Shown in pieces: positions 1 to 10,446 of a DNA stretch of 64,000 nucleotides (its first letter is position 1; each line of letters begins with the position of its first letter). Position numbers and translations under genes: made by a program. This DNA comes from Dickeya lacustris (GTDB taxonomy: Bacteria; Pseudomonadota; Gammaproteobacteria; Enterobacterales; Enterobacteriaceae): NCBI RefSeq assembly GCF_029635795.1, contig NZ_CP114280.1, positions 1,302,001 to 1,366,000 on the forward strand, read 5' to 3'. The notes below the pieces were generated by a model. That model did no database searches. It was given only the letters and a program-made list of their open reading frames with translations, and was not told where the DNA came from.

Positions 1-1
1 T

Positions 2-394
2 TATCGTCAGGGTATTGCGGTGCGGGCCTGTGGTTTTACGTTGTTTGAACAGCAGTGGATCGGTTGCCTGCTAACGCCGTGGATGATGAGTCTGCTGGTG
101 TTGCCGGGGCCCGAACAGCAGTGGCCGCGCCGTGAGGTCTCTACGCGTCTGGCGCTGGCGCTACCCTGTGGCGATGTGACGTTTGTGGTGAGCGAAAGCG
201 ATAGCGGGCAGCAGTATCTGTCTTGTTCGCTGATGTCGCCGCTTGACCCGTCACTGGATGCAGAGCAGGCGCTGCAATTGGCGCAGCAAAGTGTACGCAT
301 GGCGCTGGCGCTACCGGTGCGCGATGCCGATGCGCCGCAAAATCTTGGCCGTCGGGCGCTGTTTGGTCGTTATCGGAGTGGTGGTCATGCATGA
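2..394 (+). CDS. hybE: HybE-family [NiFe]-hydrogenase assembly chaperone (3' part)
   Basis: The 5' end lies outside the window; the frame is open from base 2. HybE-family proteins bind the Tat-exported small subunit of uptake hydrogenase-2 and hold it until its Fe-S clusters are in place. The visible 130 residues match my memory of E. coli HybE closely: an FTLFEQQWIGCLLTPWM segment, PGPEQQWP, then QYLSCSLMSPLDPSLDAEQ and RMALALPV near the C-terminus. The stop codon overlaps the start of hypA, so it is the upstream member of the hyp operon. A hydrogenase structural operon (hyb) probably lies just to the left of the window (inference). Confidence 0.85.
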   Translation, partial: YRQGIAVRACGFTLFEQQWIGCLLTPWMMSLLVLPGPEQQWPRREVSTRLALALPCGDVTFVVSESDSGQQYLSCSLMSPLDPSLDAEQALQLAQQSVRMALALPVRDADAPQNLGRRALFGRYRSGGHA

Positions 395-728
395 GATATC
401 CATGTGCTATAACGCGCTGGAATTGATTGAACAGCAAGCTCGTCAGCACGGTGCCAGCCGGGTGACGGGCGTATGGCTGGAGATTGGCGCGCTGTCCTGT
501 ATTGAAGAGAGCGCGCTGCGGTTTTGTTTTGAGTCGGTTTGTCGTCAGACATTGGCTGAGGATTGCCAGTTGCACGTGTCGATACGCCCGGCGCAGGCCT
601 GGTGTTGGGAGTGCAGCCAGGTGGTAGAGGTCGTCAGCCATGACAGCGGCTGCCCGCATTGCGGCAGCCTCAATTTGCGTGTTGACAGCGGCGACAGCCT
701 GCAATTAAAGCAACTGGCGATTGAGTAG
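387..728 (+). CDS. hypA: HypA/HybF hydrogenase nickel-insertion protein
   Basis: This 113-residue protein has the invariant MHE start, whose amino group and His2 bind nickel, and a zinc-ribbon made of CWEC and CPHC. HypA delivers Ni to the hydrogenase large subunit together with HypB. The start at 387 is chosen because only it gives the N-terminal Met-His-Glu and the family length (E. coli HypA is 116 residues, HybF 113). The start codon overlaps the hybE stop by eight bases, indicating translational coupling. With hybE immediately upstream it could equally be called hybF; the sequence alone does not separate the two paralogues. Confidence 0.93.
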   Translation: MHEISMCYNALELIEQQARQHGASRVTGVWLEIGALSCIEESALRFCFESVCRQTLAEDCQLHVSIRPAQAWCWECSQVVEVVSHDSGCPHCGSLNLRVDSGDSLQLKQLAIE

Positions 729-792
729 CTCGCGGCGTTCGGCGCGAGTCATCCGTTCAACGCGGTCTGGTTTGACCGAAGGAGTTATAGCA

Positions 793-2067
793 ATGTGTAC
801 CACATGCGGTTGTGGCGAAGGAGAACGCCGGATTGAAGGTGATGAAGCAGCGCATTCACACCCCCACTCCCATACCCACGCTCATTCTCATGAACATACC
901 CACGGCAATAGTCACAGCCTGTCTCATGGTCATCACCATCATCATGTGCACCGCCATGATCACGAACACGACCATGACCACAATCATGACCATGACCACA
1001 ACCATGAACACGGGCATGACAACACGCATCACCATGGTCATGAACATCATCATGAGAACGGGGCACCGTCGGCTGCGCCGGGTGTGATTATTCATCACCA
1101 CCATTACTACTATCACCACGGTGATGTTCATCACCACTATCATGGCGTAGCGCAGCCGCATTCTCATCATGCCCATTCCGGTGATCACCACCACGACCGG
1201 CACGATCATCATATTCATGACCATGACCATGACCATGACCATGACCATGACCATGACCATGCACAGGCTCGCCCGGCACGGCATGACGCGCCTTTCCAGC
1301 CGGTAGAGCAGGATCAAGACTTACATTATGGACAAGGCGCGGCGGGCACACACGCGCCGGGCATTGGCCAGCAGCGCTTGTTGCAGATTGAAATGGATGT
1401 GTTGAGCAAGAATAACCAGCTTGCCGCGCATAACCGCGAGCACTTTGATGACGCGCATATTCTGGCGCTGAATCTGGTTTCCAGCCCTGGGTCGGGCAAG
1501 ACCACGCTACTGACCAACACCCTGCATCTGATAGGAAAAAACCTGCCCTGTGCGGTGATTGAAGGCGATCAGCAGACCACCAACGATGCCGAGCGTATCC
1601 GTGCGACCGGCGTCCCGGCGATTCAGGTCAACACCGGCAAGGGGTGCCATCTCGATGCGCAAATGGTGCATGACGCCATGCACCGCCTGCCGTTGCCCAC
1701 CGGTAGCCTGTTGTTTATTGAAAACGTCGGCAATCTGGTGTGCCCGGCGGGGTTTGACCTGGGCGAGCGCCACAAAATAGCGGTGCTGTCCGTCACCGAA
1801 GGTGAAGACAAACCGCTGAAATATCCACACATGTTTGCTGCCGCGTCCCTGATGATTATCAACAAGATAGACTTGCTTCCCTACCTCGATTTTGATGTGG
1901 AAACCTGCGTGGCCAACGCGCGTCGCGTCAACCCGCACATTGAGGTAATTGCGCTATCGGCGCGTACCGGCGAGGGGATGGAAAGCTGGCTGGCATGGCT
2001 GGAAAAACAGTTGACCGCCCTGTTGCACGCATCGGCACAGCCGTCGTTGCCGTTGGCGGAGGGCTGA
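793..2067 (+). CDS. hypB: HypB hydrogenase nickel-incorporation GTPase with long His-rich domain
   Basis: HypB is the GTPase that stores Ni and drives its transfer to the hydrogenase active site. The start at 793 gives the N-terminal metal site MCTTCGCG. Residues 21-156 form a His-rich tract with about 63 histidines, ending in seven tandem Asp-His dipeptides encoded by a perfect 6-bp repeat (1219-1260). The GTPase domain follows: P-loop SSPGSGKTT near residue 230, then NKIDLLP late in the protein. At 424 residues it is roughly 130 longer than E. coli HypB (290), and nearly all of the excess is the His tract. That suggests added Ni or Zn storage as in rhizobial and cyanobacterial HypB (inference). 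It sits between hypA and hypC in the canonical order. Confidence 0.95.
   Translation: MCTTCGCGEGERRIEGDEAAHSHPHSHTHAHSHEHTHGNSHSLSHGHHHHHVHRHDHEHDHDHNHDHDHNHEHGHDNTHHHGHEHHHENGAPSAAPGVIIHHHHYYYHHGDVHHHYHGVAQPHSHHAHSGDHHHDRHDHHIHDHDHDHDHDHDHDHAQARPARHDAPFQPVEQDQDLHYGQGAAGTHAPGIGQQRLLQIEMDVLSKNNQLAAHNREHFDDAHILALNLVSSPGSGKTTLLTNTLHLIGKNLPCAVIEGDQQTTNDAERIRATGVPAIQVNTGKGCHLDAQMVHDAMHRLPLPTGSLLFIENVGNLVCPAGFDLGERHKIAVLSVTEGEDKPLKYPHMFAAASLMIINKIDLLPYLDFDVETCVANARRVNPHIEVIALSARTGEGMESWLAWLEKQLTALLHASAQPSLPLAEG
1216..1260 (+). repeat. Tandem hexanucleotide repeat inside hypB (CATGAC-type)
   Basis: Seven uninterrupted gaccat units encode alternating Asp-His at the end of the His-rich tract. Perfect identity at DNA level rather than only at protein level makes this a likely length-variable site by slipped-strand mispairing. 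Changes in unit number keep the frame because the unit is 6 bp. Confidence 0.9.
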
Positions 2068-2069
2068 TT

Positions 2070-2360
2070 ATGTGTCTGGGCGTTCCCGGTAAAGTGGTCG
2101 CGGTCGGGCCGGATCTGCATTATCCGGCGCGGGTGGATGTCTGCGGTGTGCAGCGTGAGGTGAATATCGCGCTGGTCTGTGAGGGCTCGCCGGAAAGTCT
2201 GGTGGGGCAATGGGTGTTGGTACACGTCGGCTTTGCCATGAGTCTGCTCGATGAGCAGGAAGCGCAAGAAACCCTGGCCGCCCTCCAGTCGATGCAGGCC
2301 GTCGGGCTGGAGCTCGATGAAGTCAGGCAAACCGGAGCAGTCTATGCAGTACGTGGATGA
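2070..2360 (+). CDS. hypC: HypC/HybG hydrogenase maturation chaperone
   Basis: A 96-residue HypC with the essential N-terminal MCLGVPGK motif; Cys2 is the ligand that carries the Fe(CN)2CO precursor and contacts the hydrogenase large subunit. HypC works in complex with HypD, encoded next. It follows hypB by two bases, and its last 17 bases overlap hypD, so the genes are translationally coupled. Because a hybE-like gene heads the operon, this protein may act as HybG for a type-2 enzyme; the motif does not distinguish them. Confidence 0.94.
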   Translation: MCLGVPGKVVAVGPDLHYPARVDVCGVQREVNIALVCEGSPESLVGQWVLVHVGFAMSLLDEQEAQETLAALQSMQAVGLELDEVRQTGAVYAVRG

Positions 2361-3459
2361 ATTTCGTGACCCCGAATTAGCCAAAGCGCTGTTGCAACGG
2401 ATTCAGGCGCTGGTGGATGACATGCCAGAATTGAAAACCCGGCCATTGCAATTGATGGAGGTGTGCGGCGGGCACACCCATGCCATTTTCAAATTTGGCA
2501 TTGACCGGTTGTTACCGGCAGAAATTGAATTTGTACACGGGCCGGGGTGCCCGGTATGCGTGTTACCCATGGGGCGCATTGATGCCTGCCTGGAGATTGC
2601 CGCGCGCCCCGACGTGATTTTCTGTACCTTTGGCGACGCGATGCGTGTACCGGGGCGCAACGGCTCCTTGCTGGATGCCCGACGCCACGGCGCAGACGTG
2701 CGCGTGGTCTACTCGCCGCTCGATGCGCTGGCACTGGCGCAGCAACACCCCGACCGGCAGGTGGTATTTTTCGGGCTGGGGTTTGAAACCACCATGCCCG
2801 GCAGCGCGCTGACATTGCAACAGGCGAAACGCCGTGGGGTACACAATTTTTCGCTGTTCTGTCAGCACATTACCATCATCCCGACATTACAAAGCCTGCT
2901 GGAGCAGCCGGATCTGCGCATCGACGGCTTTCTGGCTCCGGGGCATGTCAGCATGGTGATTGGTTCACACCCGTATCAGCCGTTATGTGAACAATTCCAT
3001 AAACCGTTTGTGGTGACGGGGTTTGAACCGCTCGATATTTTACAGGCGTTGCTGATGCTGGTGCAGCAGTTACATGATGACCGCTGTGCGGTGGAAAACC
3101 AGTATCGCCGTATTGTGCCCGACAGCGGCAACGTGCTGGCGCAACAGGCGATGGCGGAGGTGTTTACAACCAAGGCCCACAGCGAGTGGCGCGGGCTTGG
3201 CGACATCGCTAACTCGGGGATGCAATTGCGTGAAGAGTATGCGGAATTTGACGCCGAGCGCCGTTTTAATCCGCAACAGCAGCAGGTGGCGGATGAGCCG
3301 CTATCACGCTGTGGCGATGTTTTAACCGGGCGCTGTAAACCGGGCGACTGCCCGCTGTTTGGCGCACGCTGTACGCCGCAGAATGCCATTGGCGCGCTAA
3401 TGGTGTCATCCGAAGGGGCGTGTGCGGCTTATTATCAGTATCGACGGGAGTGCGCATGA
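2344..3459 (+). CDS. hypD: HypD hydrogenase Fe-CN/CO assembly protein
   Basis: HypD is the scaffold where the Fe(CN)2CO unit is built, receiving cyanide from HypE and pairing with HypC. The 371-residue product (E. coli 373) shows the conserved Cys motifs MEVCGGHTH and [10 protein letters not shown], the GFETT segment, and a C-terminal cysteine cluster ([28 protein letters not shown]) that ligates a [4Fe-4S] cluster in the family. The start at 2344 inside hypC is chosen because the protein then begins [10 protein letters not shown] as expected. Its TGA overlaps the hypE ATG. Confidence 0.95.
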   Translation: MQYVDEFRDPELAKALLQRIQALVDDMPELKTRPLQLMEVCGGHTHAIFKFGIDRLLPAEIEFVHGPGCPVCVLPMGRIDACLEIAARPDVIFCTFGDAMRVPGRNGSLLDARRHGADVRVVYSPLDALALAQQHPDRQVVFFGLGFETTMPGSALTLQQAKRRGVHNFSLFCQHITIIPTLQSLLEQPDLRIDGFLAPGHVSMVIGSHPYQPLCEQFHKPFVVTGFEPLDILQALLMLVQQLHDDRCAVENQYRRIVPDSGNVLAQQAMAEVFTTKAHSEWRGLGDIANSGMQLREEYAEFDAERRFNPQQQQVADEPLSRCGDVLTGRCKPGDCPLFGARCTPQNAIGALMVSSEGACAAYYQYRRECA

Positions 3460-4487
3460 TGAAGCACAGTTTATTGCCAAAAGAGATAACCCTGGCGCAC
3501 GGCAGCGGCGGGCGGGCGATGCAACAGCTGATTGAAAGCCTGTTTCTGCCGATATTTGATAACCCATTGCTGGCCGCGCGTGAAGATCAGGCGCGCCTGC
3601 CGCTGGCAGAGCTGAGTGCGCAAGGCGACCGGCTGGCGTTCACCACCGACAGCTACGTCATTGACCCGATTGAATTTCCCGGCGGCGATATCGGTAAGCT
3701 GGCGGTGTGCGGTACCGCCAACGACCTGGCGGTCAGCGGCGCGACACCGCGCTATCTCTCCTGCGGGTTTATTCTGGAAGAAGGGCTTGCGGGCGAAACG
3801 CTGTGGCGCATTGTTAACTCGATGGCGCAGACCGCCCGCGATGCCGGTATCCAGATAGTCACCGGCGATACCAAAGTGGTGCCGCGCGGGGCGGCAGACA
3901 AAATCTTTATCAATACCGCCGGGATTGGCGTGATTGCGCCGCAGGTGAATTGGGCCGCCAGTGAAATTCGCCCCGGCGACCGGCTGATGGTGAGCGGCAC
4001 GCTTGGCGACCACGGCGCAACTATCCTGAACCTGCGTGAGAACCTGGGTCTCGAAGCGAGCCTGCACAGCGATTGCGCCGTACTGACGCCACTGATTGCG
4101 CCGCTGCGCCACATTGACGGCGTGCGGGCGCTGCGTGACGCCACGCGCGGCGGCGTCACGGCGATTCTGCATGAATTTGCCGAAGCCAGCGGCTGCGGGA
4201 TGTCGGTTAACGAAGCGGCGCTGCCGGTCAAAGCGCAAGTGCGCGGCATCTGTGAATTATTGGGGCTGGAGGCGCTGAATTTTGCCAACGAAGGCAAACT
4301 GGTGCTGGTGGTTTCACCCGAGGCGGAAAATGCCGTGCTGGATGCGCTACGCAGCCATCCGCTCGGGCGTGATGCGGCGGTGATTGGCCACGTCACCGAG
4401 CAAAAACAGGTGCGGCTGTGCGGGGTGTTTGGCACCTCCCGCCTGCTGGATTTACCCCACAGCGAACCGATGCCAAGGATTTGCTGA
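3456..4487 (+). CDS. hypE: HypE carbamoyl-phosphate-derived cyanide donor
   Basis: HypE dehydrates a C-terminal Cys thiocarboxamide to a thiocyanate and passes the CN ligand to HypC-HypD. The 343-residue product has the PurM/SelD-type ATP-binding fold (LAHGSGGRAM at the N-terminus, TGDTKVVPRGAADK mid-protein, RDATRGGVT) and ends exactly in PRIC, the carbamoylated cysteine. It starts with an ATGA overlap with hypD; a second ATG three bases later is equally possible. It ends the uninterrupted hypA-E operon. Confidence 0.96.
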   Translation: MMKHSLLPKEITLAHGSGGRAMQQLIESLFLPIFDNPLLAAREDQARLPLAELSAQGDRLAFTTDSYVIDPIEFPGGDIGKLAVCGTANDLAVSGATPRYLSCGFILEEGLAGETLWRIVNSMAQTARDAGIQIVTGDTKVVPRGAADKIFINTAGIGVIAPQVNWAASEIRPGDRLMVSGTLGDHGATILNLRENLGLEASLHSDCAVLTPLIAPLRHIDGVRALRDATRGGVTAILHEFAEASGCGMSVNEAALPVKAQVRGICELLGLEALNFANEGKLVLVVSPEAENAVLDALRSHPLGRDAAVIGHVTEQKQVRLCGVFGTSRLLDLPHSEPMPRIC

Positions 4488-4855
4488 CAAGCAGCTGTTG
4501 ATAAACAGCCGAACTATTTTTATTGGCAAGATAGTGAGGGATTTCGTGCGCGATAAGCCATATGGTTTCTCTGTTCTTTCATCGCACGCACGACAAGGAG
4601 AGGCTCAAACGCCGCCTCTCCTTGACCTCTGGCTGGTCGCTAAACTGTGCCGCTGCGCGGTACCTTCGGCGTTCGCCTTCGCTGTTCGGGCCGCCTGTGA
4701 CGTGCTCCCGGCACGGCACAGGCTTTCGCCGCATCCATGCGGCTCACCCGGCGAAGTCACCCACCTCAGCACAGTTTTTGACGCAGAAAAAATGAACTTT
4801 CGCGTCTTTGCTGCAAAAACTCCATCCTGGAGATCCCAGGTACAGGTTCTTACCT
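4488..4855. other. hypE-hypF gap with hairpins, no gene
   Basis: This 368-bp gap holds no convincing gene although frames remain open by chance. It contains a perfect 11-bp inverted repeat at 4594-4624. The GC-rich 4650-4770 stretch has several short self-complementary segments and looks like an intergenic repeat family rather than coding sequence. hypF has no obvious strong SD; its promoter should lie in the last 100 bases. Confidence 0.5.
4594..4624 (+). terminator. Hairpin after hypE
   Basis: The arms CAAGGAGAGGC and GCCTCTCCTTG are perfectly complementary (11 bp) around a 9-nt loop, 107 bases after the hypE stop. There is no T-run, so it may be an RNA-stabilising hairpin or a Rho-assisted end rather than a classic intrinsic terminator. 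Confidence 0.45.
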
Positions 4856-7168
4856 ATGTCAGCGATTAATGTACAGACGACATCCGGCATTGAGATTCGC
4901 GTTAAGGGCAAAGTGCAGGGGGTGGGGTTTCGCCCTTATGTCTGGCAAATTGCGCACCGCCTGGGAGCGAAAGGCAGCGTGTTAAATGACGGCGCAGGGG
5001 TGTTAGTCCGACTGTGGCCTGCGAGCGCCGAGGCGGATTTCATTAGCGCACTGTACGCCGAATGCCCGCCGCTGGCGCAGATTGACGCGCTGGCCTGTCA
5101 GCCTTATCACTGGGCGCAGAGCCCGGATGATTTTGTCATTGAACACAGCGGCAGCGGTGCGATGGATACCCATATCGTGCCGGATGCCGCCACCTGCGAG
5201 CCGTGCCGTCAGGAGCTGTTCGACCCGAAAAACCGTCGCTATGGCTACCCCTTTATCAACTGCACGCACTGCGGCCCGCGTTTTACCATCATCCGCCAGA
5301 TGCCCTATGACCGCCCTTATACCTCAATGGCCGCTTTTCCGCTGTGCCCGGATTGCCAGCAAGAGTATCAACACCCGGCGGATAGACGCTTTCACGCCCA
5401 GCCGAATGCCTGCCCGGTGTGTGGCCCGCAGGTGTGGTTGTGTGACAGCACCGGCACGCGGGCGAGTGGCCGTGACGCCATTGCGCAGGCGGCAGCTGCA
5501 TTAGGCGATGGGCAAATTGTGGCACTGAAAGGGATTGGCGGCTTTCATCTTGCCTGTGATGCCAGCAGCGAGCAGGCCGTTGCCCGCTTGCGCGCGCGCA
5601 AGCGTCGCCCGTCTAAACCACTGGCGGTGATGCTGCATCAGGCGGAGGCGTTGGCGCGTTATAGCACGGTTGCGGATACCCAGGCGGCATTACGGTTACT
5701 GCAAAGCCCGGCGGCACCGATTGTGTTGCTGGCGTTGCGCCCGGACAGTGGGCTGGCCGATGCGATTGCCCCGGGGCTTGATGAAGTGGGCTTTATGTTG
5801 CCCGCCAACCCGTTGCAGCATCTGTTGCTGGCGGCGACCGGACGACCGCTGGTGATGACCTCGGGTAATGCCAATGGTCAACCGCCCGCGCTGGATAACG
5901 GCGAGGCATTAACGACGCTTGCCGGGATAGCCGATCTTTGGCTCATGCATGACAGAGACATCGTGCAGCGTGCGGATGATTCGGTGGTACGGCTTGATGA
6001 CGGGCACGCAAGTGTTATCCGGCGTGCGCGCGGGTATGTACCGGATGCGCTGCCGCTGCCGCCGGGGTTTGATGATGTGCCTGCGCTACTGGCAATGGGT
6101 GCGGATTTGAAAAACACCTTTTGCCTGCTGCGTGGGCAAAGCGCCATTCTCAGCCAGCATCTGGGGGATTTGACCGAAGAGCGGGTGATGCAGCAATACC
6201 AGCAGGCGCAGGCGCTGTTTACCGATATCTACCGTTTCACGCCGCAGGCGATTGTGGTTGACGCACACCCCGGTTATCTCAGCCACCAGCTCGGGCAGCA
6301 ACTGGCGCAACAGCAGGCTATTCCCTGCATCAGCGTGTTGCACCACCACGCGCATATTGTGGCTTGTCTGGCCGAGCATCAGTGGCCACGCGACGGCGGC
6401 GCGGTGATTGGCCTGGCGCTGGATGGCATTGGTTATGGCGGCGAGTCGCGCTGGTGGGGGGCAGAGTGCCTGCGGGTAGATTACGCCCGTTGCCAGTATC
6501 TGGGCGGCTTACCGGCGGTGGCGCTACCGGGCGGCGATATGGCTGCGCGCCAGCCGTGGCGCAACCTGCTGGCGCAGTGGCAGGCGTTTGTGCCGCACTG
6601 GCAGCAGTATGACGAAGCCCGGGTTATCCCGACGGCGGCCATTACGCTACTGACGCAGGCGATTACCCGTGGGCTCAATGCGCCTCTGGCCTCTTCCGCC
6701 GGGCGTTTATTTGATGCCGTTGCCGCCGCCTGCGGTTTTGCCGGTGAGCAGAGTTGGGAGGGCGAGGCTGCTTGCTGGCTGGAAGCGCTGGCGCGCCAGC
6801 ACCCGGTTCAGGATGCCACCACAGCCGCGTTCCCGGTGACGATGCCGCTGCGTGGTCAGCACCTCGACCTGGCGACATTCTGGCAGCAGTGGCTGGCGTA
6901 TACGGCGTCACCGGCGGCGCGGGCGCTGGCGTTTCATGTGGCGCTGGCCGATGGGCTGGCTGAACTGGTACGGCAGGCGGCACGGGCGCATCAGTTAAAT
7001 ACGGTGGTGTGTTGTGGCGGGGTGATGCATAACCGCTTGCTGGTGCGTTTGCTGCGTCAACGGCTGGCTGGAATGCAATTTTTGTTGCCTGAACGTCTGC
7101 CGGCAGGCGACGGCGGCCTGTCGCTGGGACAAGCGTTAATTGCCGCCAGCCAGTGGCCGCACGGATAA
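4856..7168 (+). CDS. hypF: HypF carbamoyltransferase
   Basis: HypF makes carbamoyl-AMP from carbamoyl phosphate and transfers the group to the HypE C-terminal Cys, supplying the CN ligands. The 770-residue product (E. coli 750) shows the domains in order: acylphosphatase-like ([15 protein letters not shown], residues about 16-30), paired zinc-finger motifs (CEPC...CTHC and CPDC...CPVC, about 114-190), a YrdC-like domain ([28 protein letters not shown]), and a Kae1-like C-terminal half with [13 protein letters not shown] and the later GGVMHNRLL. The start at 4856 gives [18 protein letters not shown]. It is separated from hypE by 368 bp and probably has its own promoter. Confidence 0.95.
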   Translation: MSAINVQTTSGIEIRVKGKVQGVGFRPYVWQIAHRLGAKGSVLNDGAGVLVRLWPASAEADFISALYAECPPLAQIDALACQPYHWAQSPDDFVIEHSGSGAMDTHIVPDAATCEPCRQELFDPKNRRYGYPFINCTHCGPRFTIIRQMPYDRPYTSMAAFPLCPDCQQEYQHPADRRFHAQPNACPVCGPQVWLCDSTGTRASGRDAIAQAAAALGDGQIVALKGIGGFHLACDASSEQAVARLRARKRRPSKPLAVMLHQAEALARYSTVADTQAALRLLQSPAAPIVLLALRPDSGLADAIAPGLDEVGFMLPANPLQHLLLAATGRPLVMTSGNANGQPPALDNGEALTTLAGIADLWLMHDRDIVQRADDSVVRLDDGHASVIRRARGYVPDALPLPPGFDDVPALLAMGADLKNTFCLLRGQSAILSQHLGDLTEERVMQQYQQAQALFTDIYRFTPQAIVVDAHPGYLSHQLGQQLAQQQAIPCISVLHHHAHIVACLAEHQWPRDGGAVIGLALDGIGYGGESRWWGAECLRVDYARCQYLGGLPAVALPGGDMAARQPWRNLLAQWQAFVPHWQQYDEARVIPTAAITLLTQAITRGLNAPLASSAGRLFDAVAAACGFAGEQSWEGEAACWLEALARQHPVQDATTAAFPVTMPLRGQHLDLATFWQQWLAYTASPAARALAFHVALADGLAELVRQAARAHQLNTVVCCGGVMHNRLLVRLLRQRLAGMQFLLPERLPAGDGGLSLGQALIAASQWPHG

Positions 7169-7289
7169 CGGGCAGGGCGAAAACCGGCATGACAAACTGT
7201 TATAGTTTTTTCTAACCAAACTGTATCTGTTATAGCGCAATGGCGCATGCTAACGTGCCGCTCGTGTCATCATCAGCGTGGAGAACGGC

Positions 7290-7799
7290 ATGGAGGAGAT
7301 AGAGCGCCTGCTTTGTGAGGAAATTGAACGGCTTAACCGTGAGGAGCGGCGCGACAACCGCGTGCGTTTCAGCCGACAGTTTATGCGCGGCCACCCGTAT
7401 CTGTTCGGCGGTATGCTGGTCAGTTATATCCCGGTGGCGATGATACTCTGGTACGCGCCGTATTTCGGCCTGCCTTATGTCATGGGGTTCACGCTTTTTT
7501 TAGTGGCGATGTCGCTGGCGATGTCAATGGATATCAACCCCCGCTACCGTTACGAAGACATAGACCAACTGGATTTGCGGGTGTGCTACAACGGCGAATG
7601 GTACAACAGCCGCCATGTTTCCCGCGCCACGCTTGAGGCCATTCTCAATAGCCCTAACGTCGAGACCGCCGTCAAAGCGCGCATCAAGCGGTTGTGGCAG
7701 ACGAAAGGGGCGCTCTATTTTTATGACGTTTTTTCACAGGCCAAATACACCGCACCGCCTGAAAAAACCGGGCTGATATCCCCTCGCCCAACGGCCTAG
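7290..7799 (+). CDS. ylaC: YlaC-family inner membrane protein
   Basis: This 169-residue protein has a charged N-terminus, two adjacent hydrophobic segments (about residues 38-60 and 62-82) and a soluble C-terminal region. It resembles E. coli YlaC by memory: NPRYRYEDID, LRVCYNGEWYN and VEAILNSP-like segments are present. No biochemical function is known to me. The start at 7290 has GGAG a short distance upstream. It is monocistronic between hypF and a divergent-context amidotransferase gene. Confidence 0.82.
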   Translation: MEEIERLLCEEIERLNREERRDNRVRFSRQFMRGHPYLFGGMLVSYIPVAMILWYAPYFGLPYVMGFTLFLVAMSLAMSMDINPRYRYEDIDQLDLRVCYNGEWYNSRHVSRATLEAILNSPNVETAVKARIKRLWQTKGALYFYDVFSQAKYTAPPEKTGLISPRPTA

Positions 7800-7924
7800 A
7801 GTAACCGGCCTGTCCGATAGGCTATCGCTAGAGCGGTTCTCGCGACGCTCGAGCGATGACAGCGGCGGGCGCGGCATGATAGGGTCATGGTTCATTTCGT
7901 TTTCTCCAGAGGTTAACCCACGCC

Positions 7925-8656
7925 ATGACCATGCCAGACGCCACCGCCACCACACCCGCCCGCTCTTTGCTGATTGTTCAGATGGGCGAGCCTCCTGAAC
8001 CTATCGCCCGTACCGTGGGACAACAGGCCGACTGGTTTAGCCAGGCGCTGGCAGAGGAGTTGGCATACACCGGGGGGCATTTGCAGGTGGTACGGCCCGA
8101 TGCCGGTGATGCCTTACCGCCAGCGCAAGAGCATGATGCGGCCATCATTAGCGGCTCCTGGTCAATGGTGACGGATAAGCTTTCGTGGAGTGAGCGCACC
8201 GCACAGTGGGTGCGCGAACGTGTCGGCATGGGGCGGCCCTTGCTCGGTATTTGTTATGGGCACCAGTTGTTGGCGCATGCGCTGGGTGGCGAGGTGGCGG
8301 ATAACCCGAACGGGCGAGAGATGGGGCTGAAAACGGTAACGCTGCATGAACAAGCGGCAGAGGATAGGTTACTGGCGGCGCTGCCCGCGCAGTTTAGCGC
8401 GTATCTGAGCCATCTCCAGTCGGTGATAACCCCTCCGGCAGGCGCACAGGTCTTGGCTGCCTCGGAGCTCGACGGCTGCCAGATAATCCGCTATGCGCCA
8501 CACACCCTCTCTTTTCAGTTTCACCCCGAGATGGATGCCGCAGTCATGAACGCCTGTCTGCGTCACAGCGCGCTGCCGGAACTGGTGGCGAACGAAGAGC
8601 CGGTGTGGGCGCGTCGGCTGCTGCGTGATTTTGTGCAGCACGCCCTTTCCCGTTAA
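7925..8656 (+). CDS. Class I glutamine amidotransferase (GuaA-like)
   Basis: The 243-residue protein shows the GATase-1 triad: nucleophile Cys in GICYGHQLLAHALGG and the His/Glu pair in FQFHPEM. Stand-alone class I amidotransferases of this type hydrolyse glutamine (or gamma-glutamyl compounds) and are often annotated as GMP-synthase-like; the real substrate is unknown. An AGAGG sequence precedes the start. It ends 19 bases before the MocR-type regulator that follows on the same strand, so the two are likely co-transcribed and the regulator may control it (inference). Confidence 0.85.
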   Translation: MTMPDATATTPARSLLIVQMGEPPEPIARTVGQQADWFSQALAEELAYTGGHLQVVRPDAGDALPPAQEHDAAIISGSWSMVTDKLSWSERTAQWVRERVGMGRPLLGICYGHQLLAHALGGEVADNPNGREMGLKTVTLHEQAAEDRLLAALPAQFSAYLSHLQSVITPPAGAQVLAASELDGCQIIRYAPHTLSFQFHPEMDAAVMNACLRHSALPELVANEEPVWARRLLRDFVQHALSR

Positions 8657-8675
8657 TCCGGGCAAGGCCGGAGAG

Positions 8676-10118
8676 ATGGCGGTGGGCCGTGCAAAGCAGG
8701 CTAAATTTGAGCAGTTAGCCCATCAAATGCGTGAGCAATTGCATTCCGGTCTCTGGCGGCCTGGGGAGAAGTTGCCTTCGCTGCGTGAGAAAGCGGCGCA
8801 TTGCGGCCTGAGCCTGATGACGGTGCTGCATACTTACCAACTGTTGGAGAGTGAGGGGCGGATCGTTTCCCGCCCCCAGTCAGGTTATTACGTTGCGCCG
8901 AATATTGTACGCCCGGCGACGCCGCTTGCCTGTGGCGAGGCGGTACAACTGGCTGAAAAGGTCGATGTGAATGACTTTATTTTCGATGTATTGCGCGCCA
9001 GCCGCTCCCCTGCGGTGGTGCCCTTTGGTTCAGCCTTTCCCGATCCGCGCCTGTTTCCCCAGCGCCAGTTAACGCGTTCATTGGCGCAGGTAGCACGGCG
9101 CATGCAACCGGAGAGCGCGGTTGACAGCCTGCCGCCCGGCAACGAGCAACTGCGCAAGCAGATAGCCCAGCGCTATGCGCTGCAAGGTATCGCGGTGTCA
9201 CCTGATGAAATTGTCATCACCAGCGGGGCGCTGGAGTCGCTCAATTTGTGCCTGCAATGGCTGACCCGGCCAGGGGATTATGTTGTTATCGAGTCGCCTG
9301 CGTTTTATGGCGCACTACAGGCGATAGAGCGGCTGCAACTTAAAGCGATTACCATTGCCGCCGACCCGCATACCGGCATTGATTTGGCCGCGCTCGAACA
9401 GGCTTTGCAGCACTATCCCATCCGTGCCTGCTGGCTGATGACCAATTTTCACAACCCGCTGGGTTACACTTTGTCCTGGCAGAAAAAGCAGCAACTGGCT
9501 GCGTTGTTGCGCACCTATCAGGTCGCGCTGATTGAAGATGATGTCTATGGTGAGCTCTACAGCGGCAAGCACCGGCCGCTGCCGGTCAAAGCGCTGGATA
9601 GCGATGGGCGTATGTTGCACTGCGCCTCGTTTTCTAAAAATCTGGTGGCCGGATTTCGCGTTGGCTGGGTTGCGGCGGGGCACTCGGCTGAAGGTATTCA
9701 ACGGTTGCAATTAATGAGCACGCTTGCCACCAGCGCGCCGATGCAACTGGCGATAGCCGATTATCTGGCAACCAGCAATTATGACAGCCATCTGCGGCGG
9801 TTGCGGCGCACGCTAGCGCAGCGTAAGCAACGCCTGTATCAGGCAATGAAAGCGTGCTTCCCGGCTGAAGTGGATATTTATTATGCTGAGGGCGGTTATT
9901 TTATCTGGCTGGGGCTGCCGGAAGGCAGCAACAGCATCACACTATATCAGCAGGCGTTGGCTCAGGGCATTAGCCTTGCGCCAGGACGAATGTTTACCAC
10001 TGATGATAGATTCGATCGTTATTTCCGCATTAATGCCTCGTTTGAATGGCAGAGCAAAACCGAACAGGCGGTGCGGAAACTGGCGGAGTTATTACGTCAG
10101 GCGTTAGCGCAGGGCTGA
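8676..10118 (+). CDS. ydcR: MocR-family (GntR HTH + aminotransferase) regulator, YdcR-like
   Basis: The 480-residue protein fuses an N-terminal GntR winged helix (about residues 5-72: GEKLPSLREKAAHCGLSLMTV, RPQSGYYVAP) to a fold-type I aminotransferase domain. The PLP-binding lysine lies in ASFSKNLVAGFRVGW, and GALESLNLCLQWL and NFHNPLGYTLS are typical. MocR regulators use bound PLP-type ligands to control nearby genes. The start at 8676 has GGAGAG upstream and gives the HTH the expected position. The overall layout fits E. coli YdcR (468 residues); orthology is likely but unproven. Confidence 0.85.
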   Translation: MAVGRAKQAKFEQLAHQMREQLHSGLWRPGEKLPSLREKAAHCGLSLMTVLHTYQLLESEGRIVSRPQSGYYVAPNIVRPATPLACGEAVQLAEKVDVNDFIFDVLRASRSPAVVPFGSAFPDPRLFPQRQLTRSLAQVARRMQPESAVDSLPPGNEQLRKQIAQRYALQGIAVSPDEIVITSGALESLNLCLQWLTRPGDYVVIESPAFYGALQAIERLQLKAITIAADPHTGIDLAALEQALQHYPIRACWLMTNFHNPLGYTLSWQKKQQLAALLRTYQVALIEDDVYGELYSGKHRPLPVKALDSDGRMLHCASFSKNLVAGFRVGWVAAGHSAEGIQRLQLMSTLATSAPMQLAIADYLATSNYDSHLRRLRRTLAQRKQRLYQAMKACFPAEVDIYYAEGGYFIWLGLPEGSNSITLYQQALAQGISLAPGRMFTTDDRFDRYFRINASFEWQSKTEQAVRKLAELLRQALAQG

Positions 10119-10446
10119 CACAGCGTTACCCGTCACACCTATCCGTAAGCGTATTTTTCCACTTATCGCGTTAATACAGTCAGTTCGTTATTTTAAATAG
10201 CGAGCGCATATACCGTTATTGTATTTCTCTTTATTTTTCTTTAATTCTTTTTTATCTATCGCGGTATTTATTTATAACGCGGTGATGGCAGCGCTTATTT
10301 TTTATCAGGCCGACACGGGATGAAAACAGCGAGTGAATACCGGATCAATTGTTAATATTAATTTAATATTTTCTCATTGCAATCAATGTCGCAATACAAT
10401 CGATATGTAAAAAAATGCATAACGATAAGGCGGCTGATAGTCTGAT

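Noticed and set aside
856..1351. Met/Val-rich and Gly/His-rich frames on the minus strand over hypB
   Set aside because: They are mirror translations of the HypB His-coding repeats; the plus-strand frame has the motifs, SD and operon context.
4384..4869. Open frames across the hypE-hypF gap as a gene
   Set aside because: They overlap hypE and hypF in another frame, have no recognisable domain or SD, and cover hairpin-rich repeat-like DNA.
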